A program made the translations under genes and the position numbers. Source: Rhizobium sp. Pop5 (lineage in GTDB: Bacteria; Pseudomonadota; Alphaproteobacteria; Rhizobiales; Rhizobiaceae). From it: a DNA stretch of 64,000 nucleotides. How positions within the stretch are numbered: position 1 is the stretch's first letter; each line of letters begins with the position of its first letter. The notes beneath the pieces are model-generated. The model had not been told where the DNA came from. It did not search any database and saw only the letters and a list, made by a program, of their open reading frames with translations. The stretch spans positions 62,001 to 126,000 of the forward strand of contig NZ_CP099399.1 of NCBI RefSeq assembly GCF_024721175.1, read 5' to 3'. Of the stretch, positions 19,131 to 26,600 are shown in pieces.

Positions 19131-19348
19131 CACAATACCCTTGATGATGATGCTGGTCCCTTCGATCAGGTCAGTGGTGGAACTCTAGACGCTTCCCTCC
19201 GTTATGCAACTCATTGTTGTTTTGCCGGGCGCGCCGTTCCGAACTCCCCTTGGCGGCGCTGCGGCTCTGCGGCCAGCCTAGTTTCGCGCAACCTTCCTGA
19301 TGTATCTGCGGGTCTGGTGATCTGTGAGGCGTATGGCCGGAGGAATGC

Positions 19349-19669
19349 ATGGTGGTGGGAATTTTTCGGGCTTTGGGTGCGGTGGCCATGATGATGGCTC
19401 TTGCCGGCTGCATCGACCATGCGAACGAGCCCGTGCTCCTGGCGATCGGCGTGCCGGTCAATCCGGCCGCTGTCGCGAACAGCATTTGCGTGACTGATGG
19501 CAACGCCATGTATGACGAGGCGAGGAAACAGTATGAGTTGCGCGCGCAGCTGACGGGGTACGCGCAGGCCGATGATCTGGAAGCGGAAACGATCGCGCGT
19601 GCCGCAGCTCACCGGCAATATGTCGCCTGCATCTCCGGCCAGGGTTATCGGCCATTATACGCGAATTGA
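19349..19669 (+). CDS. small putative lipoprotein
   Basis: A 106-residue protein with a typical lipoprotein signal: a hydrophobic stretch at about 8-19, then lipobox LAGC with the acylated Cys near residue 21. The mature part is mostly helical (about 50-90) with two further cysteines. A GGAGGA ribosome-binding site lies 6-7 nt before the ATG. I recognise no family; it is probably an envelope lipoprotein of rhizobia. It belongs to the pocket of small poorly conserved genes behind tRNA-Arg. Confidence 0.65.
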   Translation: MVVGIFRALGAVAMMMALAGCIDHANEPVLLAIGVPVNPAAVANSICVTDGNAMYDEARKQYELRAQLTGYAQADDLEAETIARAAAHRQYVACISGQGYRPLYAN

Positions 19670-19868
19670 GAACAGAGAATTCACGTTTCGTCACGGCGCT
19701 GTCCAAGCATCCCCTGAGCTATTCCCGTAATCGCGCCTTTTCACATTTTTAGGTGATTTGGTCACGCCGGATCGCCTGCAATCACGAGTTTTGGAAGCTA
19801 CGTTGCGCGGCGGAACTCCGCATGGAGAAGGCATTTTTCCGAGATAAATTCAGTAAGGAGGGTTTATC

Positions 19869-20224
19869 GTGAAAATGCTCAATCTTGCCTCTTCGATCGT
19901 TGCGCTCGGCGCTCTTCTTGCTCTCGTACCGATGGTTCCCGTGCAAGCCGCGCCTTCCGATCTCCGCCGTATCGGACGTAATGGTGCAAAATGAAGCGCA
20001 TGCCGGCTACTTGCATGGTTTCGTGGTTTCCGCACCGAGCGCTCGGGCACCCGCGGCCATTCCGATGGCCACTGGTATCCCCTTGTCGCATTCGGCGTCG
20101 AGGCTGGCACCAAGGCTCCATCGTCCGCCAGCCGGTGAATAGCCCGGCACCCGCGACAATATGCAACTCTACGTTTTCGGGATCGATCGAGCCCGGAAGC
20201 ATGCCGTGTGATAACGGCTATTGA
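19869..20224 (+). pseudogene. decayed small secreted-protein gene
   Basis: The first 41 codons (GTG or ATG at 19875) encode a clean signal peptide, MLNLASSIVALGALLALVP, then VQA-APSDL, and stop at TGA 19992. The same frame continues past that stop with protein-like sequence (FRTERSGTRGHSDGHWYPL) to a second stop near 20140. A +2 frame then carries a plausible C-terminus, ending SMPCDNGY at the TGA at about 20224. A terminator hairpin follows at 20240. The simplest reading is one nonsense mutation plus one frameshift in a gene for a secreted protein of about 115 residues. The HWYPL motif resembles small rhizobial secreted proteins of the BA14K type, but I cannot assign it. Confidence 0.45.
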
Positions 20225-20239
20225 GCCGGCAAATGAACG

Positions 20240-20262
20240 AGGCGGTGACCGGCCGCCTTTTC
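20240..20262 (+). terminator. rho-independent terminator after the decayed gene
   Basis: AGGCGG and CCGCCT pair around a 7-nt loop, followed by TTTC, 16 nt after the last stop of the decayed reading frame. Confidence 0.5.
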
Positions 20263-20377
20263 ATGATCGGGGCGTCGCTCACATGTTTGTGACCTCTCTT
20301 GCGGCGCCGTGGAATGTGACAGATCCGCTTCCTAACTCCTCGGCGTAAATTCCACAAATCCTCCCAAGGAGACCACA

Positions 20378-20683
20378 ATGATCACTTCCTTCAAGACTGG
20401 CCTGATGGCTGCTGCTGCCGGCGCAATTCTCGGCCTCTCGGCTTTCTCTGCCGGGGCCGCCCCCCTTCAGTCGAGCGCTGTCGAGCAGCCCGCAGCCGAG
20501 CGTCCGGTTGTCCAGGACGGAACCAGAATACAGCACGACAGGCGCACGACCGGTTCCATCGGCCAGCGCAGCACGGACACCACGGGTTCGACCATGCCTT
20601 ATATGATGAGGCCGACGAAGCCGCTGAACATGGATTGCAAGCTCGGCTTCAACCCGACGAGCAGTTCCAGCTGCAACTACTGA
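20378..20683 (+). CDS. small secreted protein, unknown
   Basis: A 101-residue protein with a signal peptide of about 28 residues (core LMAAAAGAILGLSAFSAG, cleavage after GAA or APL) and a short polar mature part of about 70 residues, with a QHDRRTTGSIGQ segment and two cysteines near the C-terminus (MDCKLG and SSSCNY) that could form a disulphide. An AAGGAGA ribosome-binding site lies 6 nt before the ATG, and a clean terminator follows. It is probably periplasmic or extracellular. I do not recognise the family. Confidence 0.7.
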   Translation: MITSFKTGLMAAAAGAILGLSAFSAGAAPLQSSAVEQPAAERPVVQDGTRIQHDRRTTGSIGQRSTDTTGSTMPYMMRPTKPLNMDCKLGFNPTSSSSCNY

Positions 20684-20702
20684 GGACGCCGCGGCGTTCG
20701 TG

Positions 20703-20727
20703 AAAGGCGGCTCAGGGCCGCCTTTTT
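20703..20727 (+). terminator. rho-independent terminator of the small secreted-protein gene
   Basis: GGCGGC and GCCGCC, extended by AAA/TTT, form a stem with a short loop and run into TTTTT, 20 nt after the stop codon. Confidence 0.8.
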
Positions 20728-20968
20728 CGTTTCAACTAAGCTCGGGGGAGGGGTCTTTGCAAGTTCGGCGAGCCCTTCGCCTTCAGGAAAGTCCGCCGCA
20801 TTGCGGCATGATTCTGTATAATATTGCACTAGATGCAAAAATACACTAAATGCTGACAAGGAAAGTACGTGGAAACAGATGCGCAGAGCGCTGTCTGCCT
20901 TGGAATTGCCATGCTAGCCACGATGGTCGCATTCATAATCAATCGAATTTCAGACAGGTGGGACAATC

Positions 20969-21640
20969 ATGATCGCAAAGACTGCATGCTCCGATTTCCT
21001 GCATTTTTTCCGCTCCTGGATCAGCAATCCCCTTCGGGTCGCCGCCATCGCGCCGTCGGGCGATCCGCTTGCCAGGATTATGACGAGTGAAATTGCAGCG
21101 CTAGACGGGCCGATCATCGAGCTCGGCCCGGGAACGGGCGTATTTACCCGTGCGCTTTTGGCGCGGGGGGTCAGTGAGGCCGATCTGACGCTGATTGAGT
21201 ACGGCCCGGAATTCATCAGTGCGCTGCAGTCGCGTTTCCCGACGGCACGCCTTCTGCAGATGGATGCAGCCCATCTCGCCGAGGCCGATATTTTCGAGGG
21301 TGAGCCGGTCGGGGCCGTTGTCAGCGGCCTGCCGCTGCTGTCCATGTCGCCGGATAAGATCGCCGCGATCATGGCCGGCGTCTTCACCTATATGCGGCCG
21401 GGCGGGGCCGTCTATCAGTTTACCTATGGGCCGCGTTGTCCGGTGCCTCGGCCGATACTCGATCGTCTCGGATTGGAGGCGGTGCGCATCGGCGGCACGG
21501 TGCGCAATCTGCCGCCGGCCTCGGTCTACAGGATTTCACGCCGCGAGCCGCTGGAGCTTTCGCGCGAGCGTCTGAGGTATCGGAAGAGCGAAGCCGAGAT
21601 CGACGATATCACCGCCTTCTCCAATGACGCGGGCGGCTGA
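20969..21640 (+). CDS. PmtA-like phospholipid N-methyltransferase
   Basis: A 223-residue SAM-dependent methyltransferase. The SAM-binding motif I is IELGPGTGVFTRALLARG (about residues 50-67); LIEYGPEF is post I. VVSGLPLLSM and YQFTYGPRCPV match the layout of rhizobial PmtA, which methylates phosphatidylethanolamine three times to phosphatidylcholine. Rhizobia often carry several paralogues, so whether this is the main PmtA or a paralogue cannot be settled here. GGTGGGAC precedes the ATG. A TetR regulator follows 19 nt downstream on the same strand and is probably co-transcribed. Confidence 0.82.
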   Translation: MIAKTACSDFLHFFRSWISNPLRVAAIAPSGDPLARIMTSEIAALDGPIIELGPGTGVFTRALLARGVSEADLTLIEYGPEFISALQSRFPTARLLQMDAAHLAEADIFEGEPVGAVVSGLPLLSMSPDKIAAIMAGVFTYMRPGGAVYQFTYGPRCPVPRPILDRLGLEAVRIGGTVRNLPPASVYRISRREPLELSRERLRYRKSEAEIDDITAFSNDAGG

Positions 21641-21659
21641 ATAATATCGTCGGGCGGGA

Positions 21660-22292
21660 ATGACTGAGAACAAGCAGACGAAGACGACGGAAGGCAGGCG
21701 GGAACGCAAACGGCGGCAGACGCGCGAGCGCATCGAGCAGGCCGCCATGGCTCTCTTCTTGGGGCGCGGCTTTGAAGCCACGACGATCGAGGACATCACC
21801 GAGGCTGCCGATGTCTCCAAGCGCAGTTTCTTCGATTATTTCCCGTCGAAGGAAGAGGTCGTTTTCGCCTGGCAGGATTCCTTTGCCGATCGCCTGATGG
21901 CGGCGGTCGCGGCGAGACCTGTGGAAGAATCGTCCGTCAAGGCTGTGGAGGCGGCGATCACGGCAACCGTTGCCGAGTCGATAGATGAGAGCGGCTTGGC
22001 GCTTCATGAGCTCATTCATCGCACCCCAGCGCTTAAGGCTCGCGATCAGCTGAAATATGCCAAGCTCGAGCAGAAGCTCACCGAGGCGCTGCTTTTGCGC
22101 AAGGGAAACGATCCGCAGGAGCAGCCCCGCATGCGCATGCTCGCCGCGATCATCATCGGCGCGATGCGCGTCGGCGGCGAACTCTGGCAGCAGCGCCCGC
22201 CGGGCGCCTCGCTGCAGGATTTTGCTCACGAGACTTTCGCCGAACTCTGGAAGATGCTGGCGGAGTTCGGCGATGAGGCGAAGAACAGGTGA
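21660..22292 (+). CDS. TetR-family transcriptional regulator
   Basis: A 210-residue regulator. The N-terminal TetR HTH spans about residues 20-66 with RIEQAAMALFLGRGFEATTIEDI, then ADVSKRSFFDYFPSKEEVV, the family's recognition helix and linker. The C-terminal ligand domain (about 70-205) is helical and not assignable to a ligand. It follows the PmtA-like gene by 19 nt and precedes an aldo/keto reductase by 305 nt. Either unit could be its target; no clear palindrome marks a site. Confidence 0.9.
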   Translation: MTENKQTKTTEGRRERKRRQTRERIEQAAMALFLGRGFEATTIEDITEAADVSKRSFFDYFPSKEEVVFAWQDSFADRLMAAVAARPVEESSVKAVEAAITATVAESIDESGLALHELIHRTPALKARDQLKYAKLEQKLTEALLLRKGNDPQEQPRMRMLAAIIIGAMRVGGELWQQRPPGASLQDFAHETFAELWKMLAEFGDEAKNR

Positions 22293-22597
22293 GGCACGTC
22301 AGCTGAGTATCGGCACGATCTCGTGCGGCGCCGCCGGCTGCAGATGAAGTTCGCTATCCGGTTTCGCTGCAACCAAGCCGTGAGTTCGATGGCAATTTTC
22401 AGCGTCATCTCTGTTATCCGGTCGACGCCGTACTATATGTGCAGGAGTTACAGCCACATTTCTCGATAGCCCTGACAGGCGGATGATCACCAGCCGGCGT
22501 CGCCGCCGATCATGGGAAATTCGAACGCGGGGGCGTTTCCCGCTTTCGGCAGTTCCATCGATTTTGAACGATTTCATTGACCGAGAGAGGAAAGACC
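22293..22597. other. intergenic region without a clear gene
   Basis: These 305 nt separate the TetR gene and the aldo/keto reductase. The minus strand has a stretch that reads like a protein C-terminus (SELHLQPAAPHEIVPILS, ending at 22299) but has no start or ribosome-binding site, so it may be a decayed remnant. GAGAGAGGAAAG directly before 22598 is the ribosome-binding site of the reductase. I see no convincing promoter or palindrome. Confidence 0.3.
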
Positions 22598-23479
22598 ATG
22601 TCCAGCTACATCGCGGCAAAGTCAGGCACCTTCAAGATCGGCGGCGATATCGAGATTAACCGTCTCGGTTTCGGCGCCATGCGCGTCACCGGCAAGGGTA
22701 TCTGGGGTGAACCCGACGATCACGACGAATCCATCCGCACGCTGAAGCGCCTGCCAGAACTCGGCGTCAACTTCATCGATACCGCCGATTCCTACGGCCC
22801 CGATGTCTCGGAATGGCTGATCAGGGAAGCGTTGCATCCCTATGGCGCCAAATCCGTCATCGCCACCAAAGGCGGCCTGACCCGTCACGGCCCGAATATC
22901 TGGCTGCCGGTCGGCCGGCCCGAATATCTGATCCAGCAGGTGCATAAGAGCCTGCGCAATCTCGGCGTCGAACAGATCGACCTCTGGCAGCTTCATCGCA
23001 TCGATCCGAAGGTGCCGGCCAAGGAGCAATTCGATGCGATCAAATCGCTGCTCGACGCCGGCCTCATCCGTCATGCGGGTCTCAGCGAAGTTTCCGTTGC
23101 CGACATCGAGGCGGCCTCGAAGCACTTCAAGGTCGCAACCGTCCAGAACCGCTATAATCTCGTCGATCGCACCAGCGAGGACGTGCTCGATTATTGCGCC
23201 AAGCATGATATCGGCTTCATCCCGTGGTATCCGCTTGCCGCCGGCGATCTCGCCAAGCCGGGCTCGCTGCTCGATACGATCGCCAGAAAGCATGGCGCAG
23301 CGCCGAGCCAGGTCGCGCTTGCCTGGGTGCTGAAGCGCAGCCCGGTAATGCTGCCGATTCCCGGCACCTCCAAGGTCAAGCATCTCGAGGAAAACGTAGC
23401 CGCCGTGGATATCACGCTCTCCGACGAGGAATTTTCGGCCCTCGATGCCGAAGGCAGGAAGGTGTTCAAGGCTGCTTGA
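22598..23479 (+). CDS. aldo/keto reductase
   Basis: A 293-residue NADP(H)-dependent (alpha/beta)8 oxidoreductase. The catalytic Asp and Tyr lie in [15 protein letters not shown] (about residues 56-70), the catalytic Lys in IATKGGL, and the His in LWQLHRID. The cofactor-binding end is [18 protein letters not shown] (about 258-275). The ATG giving [10 protein letters not shown] is preceded by a strong GAGAGAGGAAAG site. The substrate is unknown; members of this class reduce aldehydes, ketones or pyridoxal. It may be controlled by the upstream TetR protein, an inference from position only. Confidence 0.9.
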   Translation: MSSYIAAKSGTFKIGGDIEINRLGFGAMRVTGKGIWGEPDDHDESIRTLKRLPELGVNFIDTADSYGPDVSEWLIREALHPYGAKSVIATKGGLTRHGPNIWLPVGRPEYLIQQVHKSLRNLGVEQIDLWQLHRIDPKVPAKEQFDAIKSLLDAGLIRHAGLSEVSVADIEAASKHFKVATVQNRYNLVDRTSEDVLDYCAKHDIGFIPWYPLAAGDLAKPGSLLDTIARKHGAAPSQVALAWVLKRSPVMLPIPGTSKVKHLEENVAAVDITLSDEEFSALDAEGRKVFKAA

Positions 23480-23719
23480 TTTACGCTGACCGCTGCCCTC
23501 GTCCTAACCCTTTCCAAGAAAACAGAGAGAAGGTGCCGACAGGCGGATGAGGGCTGCAACCGGGGAGGCCTCATTTTTCGGCGAAATTTTGACCACTTGA
23601 TCAAATATGCCGCAAAATGAGGCGTCACTCTGCCCTTTAGAAGGCAAGCCTTGCGCCCAATGCATTGCTGCATTGCGGTATTTTCGCTATTCCCGATCAA
23701 ATGAATTGGGTATTTATAT
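23480..23719. other. intergenic region upstream of the small RNA
   Basis: No gene is visible here. A perfect inverted repeat CAATGCA-TTGC-TGCATTG lies at 23658-23675, and an AT-rich TATTTATAT (about 23711) lies a few bases before the first sRNA hairpin. Together they look like an operator and -10 region for the sRNA. Confidence 0.4.
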
Positions 23720-23843
23720 CTCCGTAAGCAGCGCACTCCTCCTCCCAGCGCTCTTACATCGGACTGACAACACTCCTCCTCCCAGTTGTCAGTCAGGATC
23801 GAGAGCCTGGCGCACCTCCTCCCGCGCCGGGCTCTTTTCTTTT
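23720..23843 (+). ncRNA. trans-acting small RNA, alpha-r14 (NfeR1) type
   Basis: Three consecutive hairpins each expose an anti-Shine-Dalgarno CCTCCTCCC loop. Hairpin 1 is GTAAGCAGCGC with GCGCTCTTAC (23724-23757); hairpin 2 is GACTGACAAC with GTTGTCAGTC (23762-23794); hairpin 3 is GAGCCTGGCGC with GCGCCGGGCTC (23803-23834), followed by TTTTCTTTT as a terminator. The length of about 120 nt and three redundant aSD loops match the rhizobial alpha-r14 family, whose S. meliloti member NfeR1 is a stress-induced Hfq-independent regulator affecting nodulation. Such RNAs bind ribosome-binding sites of transporter mRNAs. The 5' end is estimated from TATTTATAT; the 3' end is clear. Confidence 0.88.
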
Positions 23844-23941
23844 CCGCGCAAGCTTTCCCCTTCATCCGGTTTGACTCGGCAAGCGCCGTCGGACTATTTG
23901 GACGTGTGCCGCCTGTCCGGCGCGTGAACCGGAGATTGGTC

Positions 23942-25219
23942 ATGATCGGCAAATGGCGCGCGCCCCGCTCGGCTATGGGAGTGCTTCTGGTTGCAACGCT
24001 TGTGCTCGCCAGCTGCGGCGGCAGGCCGATCGGCGTGATGCAGGCGGCTGGCTCCGTGCCTCCGGGCACGTCGAAAGTCGATCTTCTCGTGGCGACGACG
24101 CGCGCTGCCGACGACAATCCGGCGGTGCTTTTCTCCGGCGAACGCGGCACCGGGCTGACCGTCAATGCCGTCGATGTTTCCATCCCGCCGGAAGCCAACC
24201 GCAAAGTCGGCCAGGTGCAGTGGCCAAAACGGCTGCCGGCCGATCCGCTCAAGGATTTCGTCACCGTATCCGTCGATCCGCTGGAAGGTGAGCGGGCGGG
24301 CGAGACCTGGTTGAAGGGTCATATGCCTAAAAGCCGCCGCGTGCTGGTTTTCGTGCACGGCTTCAACAATCGCTACGAAGACGCCGTCTACCGCTTCGCG
24401 CAGATCGTCCACGATTCGCATGCCGACGTCGCCCCGGTCGTCTTCACCTGGCCTTCGCGTGCCAGCATCTTCGATTATAATTACGACAAGGAAAGCACCA
24501 ACTATTCCCGCGACGCGCTGGAGGAATTGCTGACCCGGACGGCTGCCAATCCCGCCATCGACGACATCACCGTCATGGCCCATTCGATGGGCACCTGGCT
24601 GACTGTCGAAGCACTCAGGCAGATGGCCATCCGCAACGGACATGTTGCCGCCAAGATCAACAATGTCATCCTTGCCTCGCCGGATCTCGACGTCGATGTC
24701 TTCGGCCGCCAGTTCGTCAGCCTTGGCAAGGATAAGCCGCACTTCACCATCTTCGTCTCCAGGGATGACCGGGCTCTTGCCCTGTCACGGCGCATTTCAG
24801 GCAACGTCGACCGGCTCGGTCAGATCGATCCCTCTGCCGAACCCTACCGTAGCAAGCTGGAGGCCGCGGGCATCACCGTGCTCGATCTCACCAAGCTCAA
24901 GACCGGCGACCGGCTGAATCATGGCAAGTTCGCCGAAAGCCCCGAGGTGGTGAAGCTGATCGGCGATCGGTTGATCGCCGGCCAGACCATCACCGATTCC
25001 AATGTCGGCCTCGGCGAGGCCGTCGGTGCGGTGGCGATGGGGGCTGCCCAGACGGCCGGAAGTGCCGTCAGTGTCGCCGTCAGCACGCCGATCGCGATCT
25101 TCGATCCGCGCACCCGGCGCAATTACGACGCACAGCTGAAGCGTCTCGGCCAGTCGATGGACAATACCGTCGGTTCGGTCGGCGACAGTGTCGGCGCAAG
25201 CCTTCCCGAAAGTCAGTAA
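23942..25219 (+). CDS. DUF900-type alpha/beta-hydrolase lipoprotein
   Basis: A 425-residue protein with a lipoprotein signal ending in lipobox LASC (Cys25). The alpha/beta-hydrolase domain (about 110-320) has the oxyanion-loop motif VFVHGFNNRYEDAVYRF and nucleophile elbow VMAHSMGTW, so the catalytic Ser is in AHSMG. Together with FTWPSRASIFDYNYD this identifies the DUF900/COG4782 esterase-like family. The C-terminal tail is Gly/Ala/Val-rich. The ATG at 23942 has GGAG 7 nt upstream and opens directly into the signal. It is likely anchored to the periplasmic face of a membrane; the substrate is unknown. The sRNA lies just upstream on the same strand. Confidence 0.87.
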   Translation: MIGKWRAPRSAMGVLLVATLVLASCGGRPIGVMQAAGSVPPGTSKVDLLVATTRAADDNPAVLFSGERGTGLTVNAVDVSIPPEANRKVGQVQWPKRLPADPLKDFVTVSVDPLEGERAGETWLKGHMPKSRRVLVFVHGFNNRYEDAVYRFAQIVHDSHADVAPVVFTWPSRASIFDYNYDKESTNYSRDALEELLTRTAANPAIDDITVMAHSMGTWLTVEALRQMAIRNGHVAAKINNVILASPDLDVDVFGRQFVSLGKDKPHFTIFVSRDDRALALSRRISGNVDRLGQIDPSAEPYRSKLEAAGITVLDLTKLKTGDRLNHGKFAESPEVVKLIGDRLIAGQTITDSNVGLGEAVGAVAMGAAQTAGSAVSVAVSTPIAIFDPRTRRNYDAQLKRLGQSMDNTVGSVGDSVGASLPESQ

Positions 25220-25298
25220 AAATCCGTAGGCATGACCGCCGATGTGATATATCAGTTTCGCTGCGGCGATCTTGTCTGCCGTGTGATGGGTTGATGAC

Positions 25299-26549
25299 AT
25301 GGCGGATGAGATGAAGAACAGCGTAATTGTCGTCGGCGCGGGGGTGGTCGGCGCGTCGATCGCCTTCGAACTGCAGCGGCGCGGCCTGCAGGTAACGCTG
25401 ATCGACAAAGGCGAACCGGGACGCGGCGCCTCCTACGGCAATATGGCGAGCATCGCGCTCGATTTTGCTGCCGGTTCCGGCCCTTTGACATGGAAGAAGA
25501 TTCCCGGCTGGCTGCTCGATCCCGAAGGTCCGGTCTGGCTGCGGCCCTCCTATGCGGCAAAGATGCTGCCCTGGTTCCTGCGCTTCCTCGCCGCCGGCCG
25601 CCCCTCGCGTCTCAGAGAAATCGAGGATGCCGGCATGGGCCTGTCTCACCGGGCGCTCGGCGATTTCAAGGAAATGCTTCAGGCGATTGGCGCGCCCGAA
25701 TTGTTAACGGAGGAGGGGTGTCTGGCGATCTACGAGACGGAGGCGGAGTTCGCCGCTGATCGCGCCCATCTCGCCCTGATGCAACGCTACGGTCTCGAAT
25801 TCGATGTGTTGAGCAACGGCGCCATCCAATATTACGAGCCCGCGCTGTCACCGGCGATCGCCCGCGCTGTGCTGCTGGCGGACAACAAATCGGTCCGCGA
25901 TCCTCACAAGCTGGTGGTGAAGCTGGCCGACGCGGCTTTCGAAGGAGGTGCGGTCTTCGTCTCCGGCACTGCGAGGAATATCGAGCGCAGCGGCGACGGC
26001 ACAGCCGTCGTTCTCCTCGAGGATGGCAGGCGCATTGAGGCCGGTTCGGTGGTGCTGGCCGCCGGCGTGCACACCCGGTTTCTTGCTGCAAAACTCGGAG
26101 AGCCGATCCCGCTTGAAACCGAGCGCGGCTATCACACGCAGATCATGAAGCCGGGTATCTCCATGCGCTACTCGGTGATCTGGCCGCATCGTGCCTTCAT
26201 GGTGACGCCGACGGCAGGCGGCATCCGCGTCGGCGGCAATGTCGAACTGGCCGGTCTTCACGCCGCTCCCGATTTTCGTCGTCCGCGGGTGCTGGTGCGC
26301 CATGCCCAGCGCGCCCTGCCGGGGCTGAAGGTCGAGGAGGCGTCGGAATGGATGGGGCATCGCCCGGCGTTGCCCGATACGATCCCGATCATTTCGCCTT
26401 CGTCGAAGATGCCAGGTGTTTTCTATGCGACCGGCCATGGCCATCTCGGCCTGACCTATTCGGCGACGACAGCGCGGCTGATCGCCGATATGGTAATCGG
26501 AGCGAAGCCGGCGGTCGACATGAGCCCGTTCCGCATAGACCGGTACTAG
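25299..26549 (+). CDS. FAD-dependent D-amino-acid dehydrogenase-like oxidoreductase
   Basis: A 416-residue DAO-family flavoprotein with an N-terminal FAD-binding Rossmann motif VIVVGAGVVGASIA (about residues 8-21), LIDKGEPGRGASYGN, and a C-terminal FYATGHGHLGLTYSATTA FAD loop. It resembles DadA and D-hydroxyproline dehydrogenases. The next gene, 51 nt downstream, is a proline-racemase-family epimerase. In rhizobia such a pair degrades trans-4-hydroxy-L-proline: epimerisation to cis-4-hydroxy-D-proline, then oxidation to the pyrroline carboxylate. That role is inferred from the pair; a synthase and dehydrogenase for the later steps are not in the window. Confidence 0.85.
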   Translation: MADEMKNSVIVVGAGVVGASIAFELQRRGLQVTLIDKGEPGRGASYGNMASIALDFAAGSGPLTWKKIPGWLLDPEGPVWLRPSYAAKMLPWFLRFLAAGRPSRLREIEDAGMGLSHRALGDFKEMLQAIGAPELLTEEGCLAIYETEAEFAADRAHLALMQRYGLEFDVLSNGAIQYYEPALSPAIARAVLLADNKSVRDPHKLVVKLADAAFEGGAVFVSGTARNIERSGDGTAVVLLEDGRRIEAGSVVLAAGVHTRFLAAKLGEPIPLETERGYHTQIMKPGISMRYSVIWPHRAFMVTPTAGGIRVGGNVELAGLHAAPDFRRPRVLVRHAQRALPGLKVEEASEWMGHRPALPDTIPIISPSSKMPGVFYATGHGHLGLTYSATTARLIADMVIGAKPAVDMSPFRIDRY

Positions 26550-26600
26550 ACAAGCAGCGCTGATGGCCTCACTTGCCGCCTCTGAACTGGAGTTTTCGAT

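Noticed and set aside
18447..20900. Integrated element using tRNA-Arg as attachment site
   Set aside because: No integrase gene and no repeated tRNA 3' end found by eye within the following kilobases; left only as an accessory pocket.
22299..22619. Minus-strand frame of 106 codons between TetR and the aldo/keto reductase
   Set aside because: It overlaps the reductase start, has no ribosome-binding site, and only its last 20 residues look protein-like; at most a remnant.
23724..23834. CRISPR-like direct repeats (repeated CTCCTCCTCCC)
   Set aside because: The repeated segment is a loop within three different stems ending in a terminator, with no regular spacers; it is a small RNA.
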